Source: Lactarius indigo
Lineage: Eukaryota > Basidiomycota > Agaricomycetes > Russulales > Russulaceae
Direction: 5' to 3'
DNA length: 64,000 nt
Assembly: GCA_025766275.1 (NCBI GenBank)
Contig: JAFKAC010000052.1
Span: 248,001-312,000, forward strand
This document shows positions 34,658-45,676 of the stretch, one piece after another. A model generated the notes under the pieces. It had not been told where the DNA came from and searched no databases. It was given only the letters and a program-made list of their open reading frames with translations. A program made the position numbers and the translations under genes. Numbering within the stretch: position 1 is the first letter of the stretch; each line of letters begins with the position of its first letter.

Positions 34658-37600
34658 TGTCGACATTTCATTGCGCCTTTTCAACTAAGCGCATGGATCC
34701 TCGCTTCCTCATTGTTTCCGTTCCATCAGTCCAATCCTCGGACACCGGTAAACGGTTCGAATGGACTTCTGCCGTAGTCGCATTCATTCTCAGAGATGTG
34801 TTGTTAGTAATCCTGTACAATACCCACTATAACTCAACTTTGTGGTGAACACGCGCTCGTGATGCGTCATCAAATAACCGAGTGCCGTCATTATGCGCAG
34901 TGGTGTTGATCGCCGCAATGCCGCACGAGCTACGAAAGTTTGGTCGCTAGTTGTGGGCGTGCGAACGAAGTGGGGCGGGTGTCATGCAGTGGAAGAACAT
35001 TCAGCACTCCCGCAGTCTGCCACCTTGGAAGCATGATCGTGAGCGTCATTGGGCGGTACCGCAATAGCCACGCGCAGTTCTGTTGTCAGCAACTCACTAG
35101 CGTCCTTTGTCTTCCAGTTTCTATTCCTTTTCCCCTCAGATGCCGAGTCCACTGGTTGCCAATGGTCTATCTAGTTTCAGTACTGCTATTGGAGTCCGAG
35201 CCACCATGCATCATGCATCATGATTCACCTCGAACCGAGGTGTTTCAGGGGTGAAGGAAGTTCTGACAGATATACCCTGTCCTAATACGAGCAGTATTCT
35301 AGGGTCTGGGAAGTACTGTAAAACAATATAGAGGAATAGTGAGGTACTAGCAGAAGCTGTGTCCCTAGCAATGGGGTCTGATTCTCGCACAAACCTGTGC
35401 TCGGGCATGGGACTATCGAAGGCTTCTATCCGATTCACGCACAGGCCGAAAAATTAACAGCTGCGGCGGATCAGCCTATACCCAACTAGTTTTACAGCGT
35501 TACTCAACAAGCTTCATCACTGCGTTAGTAGCACCATTTAGACGATAATTCAGGGTCCCTCAGATGATGCCAAGGACGTTGCAAGTAGCTCCACAACAAG
35601 AAAAAAAAAGGAAGCAAGGCGTGCGAAGGGTCAGTTTGCGTCGGGGTTGGTACAAACAAGGGTACAAAGCGCTGGCGGTGGGAAGGACGTCCATCGTCAG
35701 ACAAAACCCTCCAAGATCGTTCACGGGCGTCGTGTGCCTTTCCGCAGTAGATGCTTCACAGGCAAACTACTATCAATGTCTATCATAGATCATACGAAGC
35801 ATCGGGCCCCGCATATGAAACTGGGAGCTGCGCAAAGTAATGGGGAAGCTCAGCGGCCCAGGGGCTCTGAAAAAGCTGCTCTGCTGAACCGAGATCAAAC
35901 AAACAGAAGAGCGCAGATGCGTGAAAATGGTTGGCTCGGGTCGCACAGCGCGCCACGACAGTGGGGACGAGAGCGGAACGGAACGAGTGCGAGAGAGATG
36001 CGACTGAAAGAACGAGGGGGAGTGCACCAAAATATCCCCCACCTGCGCTGTACTATACGTATACGTACGAGAGGGGTGAGAGACGGAGCCGACGATTGGG
36101 GATACCGGGACACGGAACCAATGGGAGCACCGAACGGTGGTTCGAGATAACCCCGAGGTTATGTAGCCGAATGCCTCGGATGAGACACGGGCGCCGCGGA
36201 GACATGGCCCACCTCTCCAGAATAGCGACATGACGGGATATCAGAAGTCCTTGCGTGGCGCGCTGGGAAAAATTCGGGAGTCAAATATGTTGCGCTCGCT
36301 GCGAGTAAAACTAGCGGTAGGGTACTGTATTCTAGGCTTATGGAGGACGGTAGTCAGTCGTCCTCCGCGTGATAATTATCTGACTTATTGATTTTGGGTA
36401 AGGGACAGAACGCGTGAGAGGTGCTACCCAGAGCAGGTCATATGGATATAGCCTGAGATGTGATGGTAATGCCGATTTAGCGTGGCTCAAAGTAGCCACC
36501 CGAGTATTCCACGATAGGCAGATGGTGCTTCCGGTTGACAAGTACGACTTTCCGATAAGCAGTCGTTTAATTCAGTTCAGAAAAAAATAAATAAGGGTGC
36601 CCTGAGCTGACACTACAACATGGAAACAGGAGAATTTTCTTGAGAATTTTGTATGCGGATGAGCGAATCGAGTCATGAACCCGAACCACGATGCATGAAG
36701 GATGTCGACGGAGATTTCGTAGCGGCATCTGAGAATCACCAGTTTTCCTGTTTGTCAGATGCTTTTGGTCATGCAGGTGACTTGCTGGGCCGAAGGCTTC
36801 TTTCTTGTTTACGAAGGTATGAAGAGGCTTCAAACTTCAAGTTCAAGTCACCGTCGGTGTAAGATCGGGTTGCAAACCTTATTGCATATAAGGGACATGA
36901 AATATTTTCGAGTTTTTAAAACCTCGAATTACTGAAATTGGTTTTCGACGTGGGCATGCTTTATGGTAAGGTCGGATGTTGGGAGATCGGTTCAGGCCTA
37001 CACTAAGTTACGTCTCCCACGACTCTCGCATCTGTAGAGAAGGAGAGAATCAAGGGGTATTCTTGGTCAGCTCCCCCACACAAAGGAGCCAGCAGTGGTT
37101 CCCTGATGCCCACGGATACTCTGAATCACAGTATCCCCGAGGAGCCTGAGTCGCAGAAGTAATTACAGCCGCCCCCCGGAGTGATGCGCAAAGCGCCATC
37201 TCTAATACCAGCTGGGGTTTCGTATGCGTCGCACGATGGATAGTCTGGTGATTCTGATAGATCACTGAGTACTCCACGGAAATTTTGAACCCGAGTCCCA
37301 CAAAGCCCGCTAATAAATCTCAGAGAGCTTCTTCGGCTTTGCTGTGACAAGTTGACGTGGCACGGCCCGGGAAGTTCCATACTGTACGAAGGCCTAGATC
37401 GTCGGCTTCAAGTTCGCGCCTTGCATTGAGTTATCGCGCGTTGAGACAACAGGAACTTTAGTACAGGACGGGTGTGAGTAGAAGCCCTTGTTGACAGATT
37501 TAGGAACAACGATTGCGCAGCAACTAGCACCAGCTCGGGTTAGATTTTGAACAAGGCGTCTGCCAGGGATCGCAGGGAAGTGTCTGTATTTGCACAAGTA

Positions 37601-38447
37601 GCTACCGTAACTTACTGCGGCCAATAGAATGGCTATTCTCTCGGGTCTTAGGATGACTAATCGGGGTTTTTCTCCGTGTGGGCAAAAATACGGAAGAACA
37701 CATTGGGAGATATCCCTCTTGAAGAAGTACAGTATTATTAACTTACTGCAGGACAAGCTGATAACATAAAATTAATAGATAATACCGGTCGGGGTTTGGA
37801 CTCCTTATTCCCGTTTCCTACTAAATTACATAATTTTTAAAATTGTCCTCTCTTCCTCAGACCCATCTCATTCCCTCGGGCGGGTGAGCACTGCTCGTCA
37901 AGCCGCTTCTGTCCCATTATATGTAACTCAAACTCGGAATTAATTTAGCTCTTCATCGGAGCAGTTCTGTCTCTCTACCAAAAAGATGCGCAAATGGGAC
38001 CACTGGCAGGCTAAGTAGCCTTCGTTGAAACTTCCGGGTTGATCGCTCCCGTCGTGGTGTTCCGCAGTCCAATTCCTAGCGCTCATTGTGATACCACCTC
38101 ACGTGTATCTCTCGATGCTAATTTAATTGGTACTGTCCCATCGTGCCGCAGTTGATTTACACACCGTTGCCGTGAGACAGCGTGGTTCGACCCGATCGTG
38201 CCTTTCTTTGGGAACATTGTAATTATTGGAAATACATTTCCGACATCTTGGAGCGCTAGGATGCTAGGATTCTGCGCGCACGGGGTTCACTGGAATAACC
38301 ACCTTACGGACTGTTTTCGCAAAATATGTAGGTCCCAGCCGTCAGCCGCCGGTCACACATATAAATTGCCTCAAGCTGCGGGTTTTTGGCCTCATCGCCC
38401 TCCCTTCTACTACCCAGCCTTTCGCTCCACCAATTCCACTCTTTACA
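34658..38447. other. Gene-poor stretch
   Basis: About 3.8 kb without a supportable gene. Frames at 35564-36233 on both strands look like composition artefacts. On the minus strand around 37050-37750 there are Cys-rich pieces (SCCAIVVPK, GGGCNYFCDSG) in different frames that could be remains of a small secreted protein, but no intact gene can be built. The last 100 bp hold a TATA-like ATATAAATT (38358-38366) and the promoter of the laccase gene. Confidence 0.4.
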
Positions 38448-40986
38448 ATGAACAATCTTTTGTCTTTTCTTTTGCTCGCAGTTGCCTCTCAGCGTGTCTC
38501 CGCCGCCATCGGCCCCACGGCCGTCCTTGAGATCTCTAACGCCGATCTTGCTCCGGATGGGTTCAGCCGCTCGTTCGTTCTTCTTGCATTCGTTTCGAGG
38601 TGTGATATTGACTGATAGCCATAGCACTGTGGTTGCCGGTGGTACTTTCCCTGGACCTTTGATCCAAGGGAACAAGGTTGGAGTAATCTCAGAACTCACT
38701 CGCGTGACCAACTAAAATAATAATTTCAGGACGACCAATTCTCCATCAACGTCACTGACCTGTTAACGGACACGTCTATGAACGTGGGGACTTCGGTCGT
38801 GCGTCTTCCTCTCCTGCTCAACCGACCCTACCAAACGCCTTTCCATAGCACTGGCACGGCCTTTTCCAACAAACTACAAACTACGTCGATGGCCCCTCAT
38901 TTGTTACCCAGTGCCCCATCGTGCCAAACAACAGCTTCGTCTATAACTTCCAGGCGCTGAACCAGGCGGTAATACATCTCCCGTTTCATGTGGTCTTGGT
39001 CAATTGATTCACCACGATCTGCAGGGGACGTTCTGGTACCACAGCCATTTCCTGAACCAGTATTGCGATGGGCTACGTGGTGCCTTGGTTGTCTATGACC
39101 CAGATGACCCCCATGCCAGTCTGTATGATGTCGATGATGGTGAGCGAGACTCAAGGCGGTGTGATAAAGTTTGGGACTAATTTACCTAAAACAGAGTCCA
39201 CTGTTATCACCCTTGCGGATTGGTTAGCTCTTATTGCAGACGTCTGTGATCTCGTCATTGAAGCTGACCGAATCTAGGTACCACTATCTCTCCACGAATG
39301 CACCGGCTATCCCGTGAGCTCCTTGGCTTTCTTTATGATGTCATGACTGTAACTGAGGCTGCTCTAGTGCACCCAACGCTACGTTGATCAATGGACTAGG
39401 TCGCTATTCTGGCGGACCAGAATCTGACCTTGCCGTGGTCAACGTCACTCAGGGCAAGCGGTCAGTCATCCCTAGCCCCTCACCTCACGAACACGAAACT
39501 TACGTTCTGACAGCTACCGATTCCGCCTGGTTTCTATCTCTTGTGACCCCAATTTCACGTTCTCCATCGACAACCATACCATGACTGTCATTGAGGCCGA
39601 TGGCCAAAGCACCGAGCCTCTGGTAGTTGACTCGATTCAAATATTCGCTGGTACGTTGTCACCAAATTATTAACGTCTAAGTGGCTTACCGACTCCAAAA
39701 GGCCAACGCTATTCCTTTGTCGTAAGTGGCTCAGCTAATTTATAACACGAAGATGGCTTCATGATTGTTTTGTATAGCTTAACGCCAACCAATCCGTCGC
39801 CAACTATTGTCAGTCATTCAATTCCGATAGAAATAGCTATTGTCTGACTCAGTGTCAACAGGGATGCGCGCTTTGCCTGCGGGTAAGGACTTCTCTAACT
39901 TCACGAATTTGGCCATCCTCCGCTATGACGGCGCGGACGACGCAAATCCCACGGCGGACCCCACAACCAACATCCCAACAAGCTCGGCGCCACTCGCAGA
40001 ATACAATCTCCACGTGCGTCCGGATGCTACATCACATGTCTTGCAGCACTGAAATTATTGTACCTAGCCGCTCTCGCCGGCTGGTGTTGTAAGTCTCCTC
40101 GGGGTGCTTCGCTTTGTCTTGGTGGTTACTGACCCTGAATTACAGCCTGGAGATGCTACTGCTGGAGGCGCCGACATCAATATCAGCTTGAATATTTCGT
40201 TCGTGAGTAAACACTTGTCTTATGTGGGTTAGCACCTGCTAACCTTCTCCCCAATGACTAGGCGTCAGGTATATTCGCTGTGAACGGTGTCTCCTTCGTA
40301 TCCCCCTCCGTCCCGGTGTTGCTCCAGATTTTGAGCGGTACGCAGAATGCTTCGGATCTCCTTCCCTCAGGCAGCATCTATGGCCTCGATGCCAACAAGA
40401 GTGTCGAGCTCACAATTCCCGCATTTGCCCTCGCTGGACCGGTGAGCGCAAGGACTGCTGCTTCTTTGTTTCCGTTCTTAATTACCCTTCCGTTCTTAGC
40501 ATCCCATCCACCTGCACGGTGTAAGTATCTGATGCATAGCAGTTGCCTTTTCGCGCGCTCACACTGCACCTACTAGCATTCGTTCCACGTTGTCCGGAGC
40601 GCCGGGAACACGTCCTACAACTTCGTCAACCCCGTCGTGCGCGACGTCGTAAGCATTGGCACTGGCACAGACGATGAGGTCACCATCCGGTTCACCACCG
40701 ACAACCCTGGACCGTGGTTCCTCCACTGCCACATCGACTGGCATTTGAATACGCACGTTATCCTCACCTTTATTTTGTTCGTTGCTAATGCCGACTGTTT
40801 CTACGCTCTAGGGGTCTTGCGGTTGTTTTCGCCGAAGATGTTCCGGATGTGTCATCCACTGAGATCCACACCAGTGCGTACAGTAATTTTGGGGAGTACA
40901 CAGCGACTAACTACATCGCTGCAGCTGCGTGGGACAATCTCTGCCCCTTATACAATACGTTTGTCAACACGACTGGAAACACATAA
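38448..40986 (+). CDS. Secreted laccase (EC 1.10.3.2)
   Basis: The start at 38448 gives a classic signal peptide ([19 protein letters not shown]) followed by [20 protein letters not shown], the usual mature N-terminus of basidiomycete laccases. About fourteen short exons follow. Copper motifs: [36 protein letters not shown] and [19 protein letters not shown]. Also seen are [22 protein letters not shown] and [15 protein letters not shown]. The HPIHLHG motif lies on its own 21-nt exon (40500-40520). The intron at 40753-40811 uses a GC donor. The residue before the first HWHG, normally Ile, seems to be missing or its splice site is non-standard. The enzyme oxidises phenols with O2 (lignin, pigments). 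Full-length gene, stop TAA at 40984-40986. Confidence 0.9.
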
Positions 40987-41252
40987 TATGGTACTCATCC
41001 TTTTCGTCTCTTCATAACCTTTACCCCTGGACATTCGTTTAAGGGTTTTGCGCGGACTATAGAACAATATATTCACTTTCATTGGCTTATTTACACCGTT
41101 GTATACATCTCGTGTACCGCTCGTGTGTGGACTTTGCTGTCTGCTACTAAAAATAAAGGGAGTTCTCTTTGACGGGGCGGCGGACCGGTTCCCGTGAGAT
41201 GGTCTTAAGTGCGGTCTGGGCCATGCGACTTGAGCGTGTTGGAACTTGGCAG

Positions 41253-43158
41253 ATGGCTCTTACTTTGCTCGATATCCCACCAGAGCTCATCGTCTCAATA
41301 ATCTTATACCTTCAGCCCCATGACATTATATCGTGCCAGAGGACGTGTCGCACGCTGTGCGGTGTATGCAAAGACACCGCCTTGCGTTATCTCGTCCAGT
41401 TGGAGCGCTTTGGCGTCAGTGACGACCTACGCCCTGGCATTCCTTACCCAGAGCGCCTCCTTCTTTTGCAGAGGCGGGAGGAGGCGTGGGCGAGCCTCGA
41501 CTTTCGTAAATCTGTGCAAGTGATCGTCCCATTTGAGTCGACGGGCATCTACGACTTCACTGGTGGCGCGTTCTTGCTCGGCACGAGGCTCCACAGCGCC
41601 AGCCGTCGACCGACCATTGGGTACTCCCATCTCACCCTTCCATCTCTCTCAAGTACAGAGGATCAAAAAATGGAGTGGCAAGGGACCGATCTCGGGATAC
41701 AGATCCTGGACATCGGCATGGCGGTGCACGAGCACGATCTTATCGCGACTCTGACGGCGTGCGTATTTCCTGCTTTCACTTCGTCGAACAAACTGAAATC
41801 TAGAGAAGGAAACCGGACAAGAATGGCCCGATCGACAGATATCATACCCTGGAAATTCGATTGTTCAGCTTTTCCACAGGCCAGCCTCATCCTCTTGCCG
41901 AGCAACCCATCATCTTCATAGCCTCAATAAGTCTGATTCTCGGTGACTGCGGCGTTTTGATCGATATTGTAGGAGAATACCTCGCTCTCCTCATCACGTT
42001 CCCGTGGGAGCGGGGCGCGAGCGAGGATATGTTCTTCCTGTTGCGCTGGAAAAAGGGTGAGGCGCATTACGTAGGTCTTCCTCTCGCCGCCTACTTCCCT
42101 TTCTCGTTCTTAAAATTCGCTTGTCTAGGTGCGCTCCTCCGAATGGGGTGCCTACTCTTATTTCAGTTTCCTCACCGAGGACACACTCGTCATTCCCAAC
42201 CTCCTCCAAAATACTCTCGAAATCGTCAGGATCGTAGTCGATGGAAGTGACGACGACATTCCGCTCCTCGTTACACTGTGCACACTAGGTCTCCCACCGC
42301 TCGTCGAACACGCCTCGATCGTCCGTCTCGCTTGTCGCGCCGAGCCTAACCCCACCGGTTCCACTCCCCTCCACATCCCAGCACCCTCAAGCCGACCGTT
42401 CCGCGACAAGGCGACAGACGCTATCGTCCTCTTCAACCTGCTGATCGAGGACGCGAACCCGTACGCGGGGCAGTTCCACTTCCCCGAGATGCGCCCATTC
42501 GCGTTCGTCGTGCATCGCCACGCGCTCATAGCACTCATCCCGCCCGCGCAGCGTGCCTGCGCACCCTTCCGCTCTGTTCCTGGCGCTGAGCCCACAGAGG
42601 TGCCGTGGTCGGAGTGGGGCGTCCCCGTGACGCGCTGGTTCGAATCCGATCCCGCCTCGATGCGCTGGATCACGACGACCTCCGGCCAGCGCGCTGTCAC
42701 GATGGAGCAGCGTGTGCCGGCTCCCATCATAGTGCGCGACTTTAACCAGTACGCCGTGCGCGCCGCGCTGGCGCGCGAAAATATACGCGGACGATCTTCG
42801 CACGAGTGTGACGGTTGTTCACGGGAGCTCCAGAATGGGAACTGGCAGGTCATCAAGGCGGCAGAGGCTGTGATTCTGGCGGGAAGCGTGTTCAGGGAAG
42901 ACGTGCGGTCGGCACTGCCATACATCGAGACCGTGACGCAAAATGTATATAGGTACGAAGGGGTCTTGATCGACGAGGAGAGGATTTTGGGGCTGGAGGT
43001 GCGTTCTCTCATTATTTTTATTTTTATTTGCCTTGGTGTCGACCCGCACCCTCGTGTGGCGGCGACGATATTGAGGTGACATAATTTTCTTTGTTTCTCA
43101 GACCAGCAAAGACGACGAGACCGAGATTTTGTCTTTTGATGTTCACGTCCTTGGGTGA
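41253..43158 (+). CDS. F-box protein
   Basis: The ATG at 41253 opens MALTLLDIPPELIVSIILYL directly before QPHDIISCQRTCRTL, a standard F-box at residues 4-45. An in-frame ATG at 41169 lies upstream but adds no family-like sequence. Four exons: 41253-41758; a second from about 41808 (acceptor CTAGAG) to HY; a third from 42129 (VRSSEWGAYSY) to about 42999; and a last one encoding TSKDDETEILSFDVHVLG. The long C-terminus, with strand-like repeats (DTLVIPNLLQNTLEIV), resembles the substrate-binding part of many basidiomycete F-box proteins and has no recognised repeat. It would act as the substrate adaptor of an SCF ubiquitin ligase. Confidence 0.75.
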
Positions 43159-44230
43159 CGTCAGCTGGTAAGATGGCCAGGCGTTTATGATTTTCGGGAA
43201 CTTTTTCAAGTGTATTCATCTAATCGTTGTAAATACATACCAACGAATGCAACAGCTGTGTTACAAACATAAAAAAAAAAGTATGTATAGTAAATCAGCT
43301 TCTATAGCACCTAGTAGACGTTATAAGTAGAGACCTGGTACTTCCGTGGTGATATGAGATGAGGGATTTGCAGCTGAAACCGAATGTAGCCTGACCTGAC
43401 ACGTACCAGGCCTGACTGCGCGCCTCTACCCGAAATCACTATTTCAGTTGTTCAGTTGCTGTTGCTTTCCTGCTTTTTCTATGCTTTCTGTTCTTGCCCA
43501 CGTTCGCCCGTACATTTATGCGTTTGCCTAAGCGCCACTTTCCCCGGGCCGCGCTTCGCCGCTTTCCTCTGTTTTTAGGCAGCAATCCGAATACTGGGTC
43601 CCGATAGCGGGGTTGAACCGCAACCACTACCATGGTCAGTTTTTCCCACACCAGACGCCCCGTCCCTACGTATACCATGAGGAACACCACCTCACGCATA
43701 CCCAGAGGATCACTACCTCATGCATACCCAGAGGACATCCTCCTCATACCTACCTTGAGGGCGTTAGCCTTCCACATACCCCCGTTGAGCCCGGAAATCA
43801 TCCGAAGAAGAAAACTAATACATAGATATTGTCAAAAACACCCAGAAAATGTCCTTAAGAGGTACTGCGACCTACCAGTTAACTAGTTAAATCGAAATGC
43901 CGTCTTTGAGTGGGTAGTAGATTTTGACCCCCAAAGTTCGCATTTGTGTCCCAGACTATCCGTCCGATTCGTGTGCACAAAAGCATTTTTCCCGGTTTTT
44001 GAGTATCGCATTAGCGTGTTAGTTAGGACTGTCAGGTAACCTAGTTACTATCTTTTGCTATCTAACATATCGCTTGTCGAGAAAAAAAAAAAACGAATAC
44101 TGAGCCTCTTGCGCTCTCAAGACGACGAGCAGCCTCGGGTGCACGTATCATTGGCAAATCGGGATTCCGTTGTGAATAAGGTCGCCTCCTACATCGTATG
44201 GAGGGACTTTCTTTGGGCTTTTTGACGCCT
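43159..44230. other. Intergenic, no supported gene
   Basis: About 1.1 kb. Contains poly-A tracts (43271-43280, 44083-44093) and a short tandem repeat described separately; nothing coding is supported. Confidence 0.45.
43664..43760. repeat. 26-bp tandem repeat, about four degenerate copies
   Basis: Successive copies begin near 43664, 43690, 43716 and 43742, with the core CCTCAyGCATACCCAGAGGA best kept in the middle two. Confidence 0.6.
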
Positions 44231-44234
44231 GTGG

Positions 44235-44645
44235 GCCTGTGAAGAGCTCACCCAGGTGGCCACACTGCTTTGCACACCGCGGCCTCCGAGTCTCTGCTGC
44301 AGATCAACGACCGGATGGCCCGTATGTGTTTCAAGGAGTACAACCTCGGGCGCAGCTTTGGGGTGCTCATCTTCCTGGGCGACGTACCAGCAGACGCGTG
44401 GGACATCAGCGCTTCAGCCCCAACTCGTTGGCACTCACGTGGTGTTTGTGAACAGCACGGCGGACCAGTGCACGAACTGCCGCGGTCAGGTGGACATCGA
44501 GATCGAGGATGTGCACCCCGACTCGACCACTGCGACTCAGTTGAGTTCGATCCTTCCTGTGGGCTCGTTGCTTGTTCAAATTCGACGCCATTGTCAACTA
44601 TCTGAAAAGCAACATCCATTGGCGCGTGCAAGGGGTGCTCTCGTT
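44235..44645 (+). pseudogene. Tyrosinase (polyphenol oxidase) C-terminal relic
   Basis: Pieces typical of the region after the copper domain of fungal tyrosinases occur in order but in three different frames: KEYNLGRSFGVLIFLGDVP (about 44330), VGTHVVFVNSTADQCTNC (about 44435) and FDAIVNYLKSNIHWRV (about 44581). Tyrosinases carry SFxVLIFLGxVP, VFVNS, C-x-NC and YLxxNLxWR at equivalent places. No copper-binding histidine domain is visible upstream, so only a fragment with at least two frameshifts remains. Identification is from memory of the family and moderate. Confidence 0.55.
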
Positions 44646-45676
44646 TCATCATCCTTGACTTTTGGGTCCCTCACGCTCTTTTATCCCATTCGGACTGACG
44701 GGTCTGAGATCGCATCCGATGGACTCTTATCTTTGGAAGTCGTCGTTGTGGGGACCCGCTTAACCTTGGAGCTGGCCGCGGACTTCCTGGCTGATAAAGA
44801 CCCGACTTATTACCGTGACATTACTCAACGTCGCCTGGGAGGTGCACGGTCAGACCCGGTCTAAATTTGGTAATGTCTGGCATCTTAGATGAATAGCAAA
44901 ATACGATATATGGTCATGTACCAGTAGAAATGTAGAATGGTCTACTAGTAAGTGCTGTTTGATCCCAGGTTTGACTCAACTTTGACTTTGAATGCACTTC
45001 AATCCGAGAGCGTTTTTATTATGGGAAGTTGGGAACAACGGTGCGAGCGTAGAACGTGCGTCTTGCGTGGGCTCATACAATTACTCAAGCACGCACTAGC
45101 AAGTGCCTTGTCCAGCTTGTTGTCCAGGTCAAGTCTAAGCCCTTATCGCCCGCCCACTTTCTCGGAGACCCACTTTTATCTCACCAGTCTTAATGATGGC
45201 CCACACGTACGTATATGATTCTCGTGTGAGTTCTTGAAACCTCTCCCATGTAGCCCAACTTGAAGGGTGCCATTATTGTTCCCAAATGAGGCCCTGCCAT
45301 TGTCAAGGCCACTGTGGCCCTCCGAGTCTCTGAAAGCGTCACGGACCGGGCCGCTTTTCCCGGGTAAATATTGTGTAAACAACACTTAAGCTTAAGCAAC
45401 GATGATGCCTCAGGCCTACCCCACTCAGGCTCCAATAATAAACACGTCCCGATTTTGCGACGATCTAATAGATTTCTCAGCAAAAAAGGAAACTGGAAGG
45501 TTGCTCCTATCTCCATTATGACACGGCCGCCCTCAGGCTAGGGCTGAGTTGCGACTTGAAATAAAGGCTCCCTCCCAGCAAGAGCATTTCTTTTTTCAGT
45601 GTTGCAGCCCTTAGAGTTCTCATACCAGGAGACTTCTCAAGGGGCCTAACGTCTCGCCGTATCGTGGCCTCTAATC
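44646..45676. other. Intergenic, no supported gene
   Basis: About 1 kb between the tyrosinase relic and the peptidase gene. Frames here are short and overlap on both strands. Confidence 0.4.

Noticed and set aside
35773..36231. 152-codon minus-strand frame in the gene-poor stretch
   Set aside because: An equally long frame exists on the other strand, neither has domain-like sequence, and no start context or splice pattern supports it.
42158..43219. 353-codon minus-strand frame antisense to the F-box gene
   Set aside because: The plus strand here encodes the third exon of a well-supported spliced gene. The antisense frame has no motif and arises from GC-rich codon bias.
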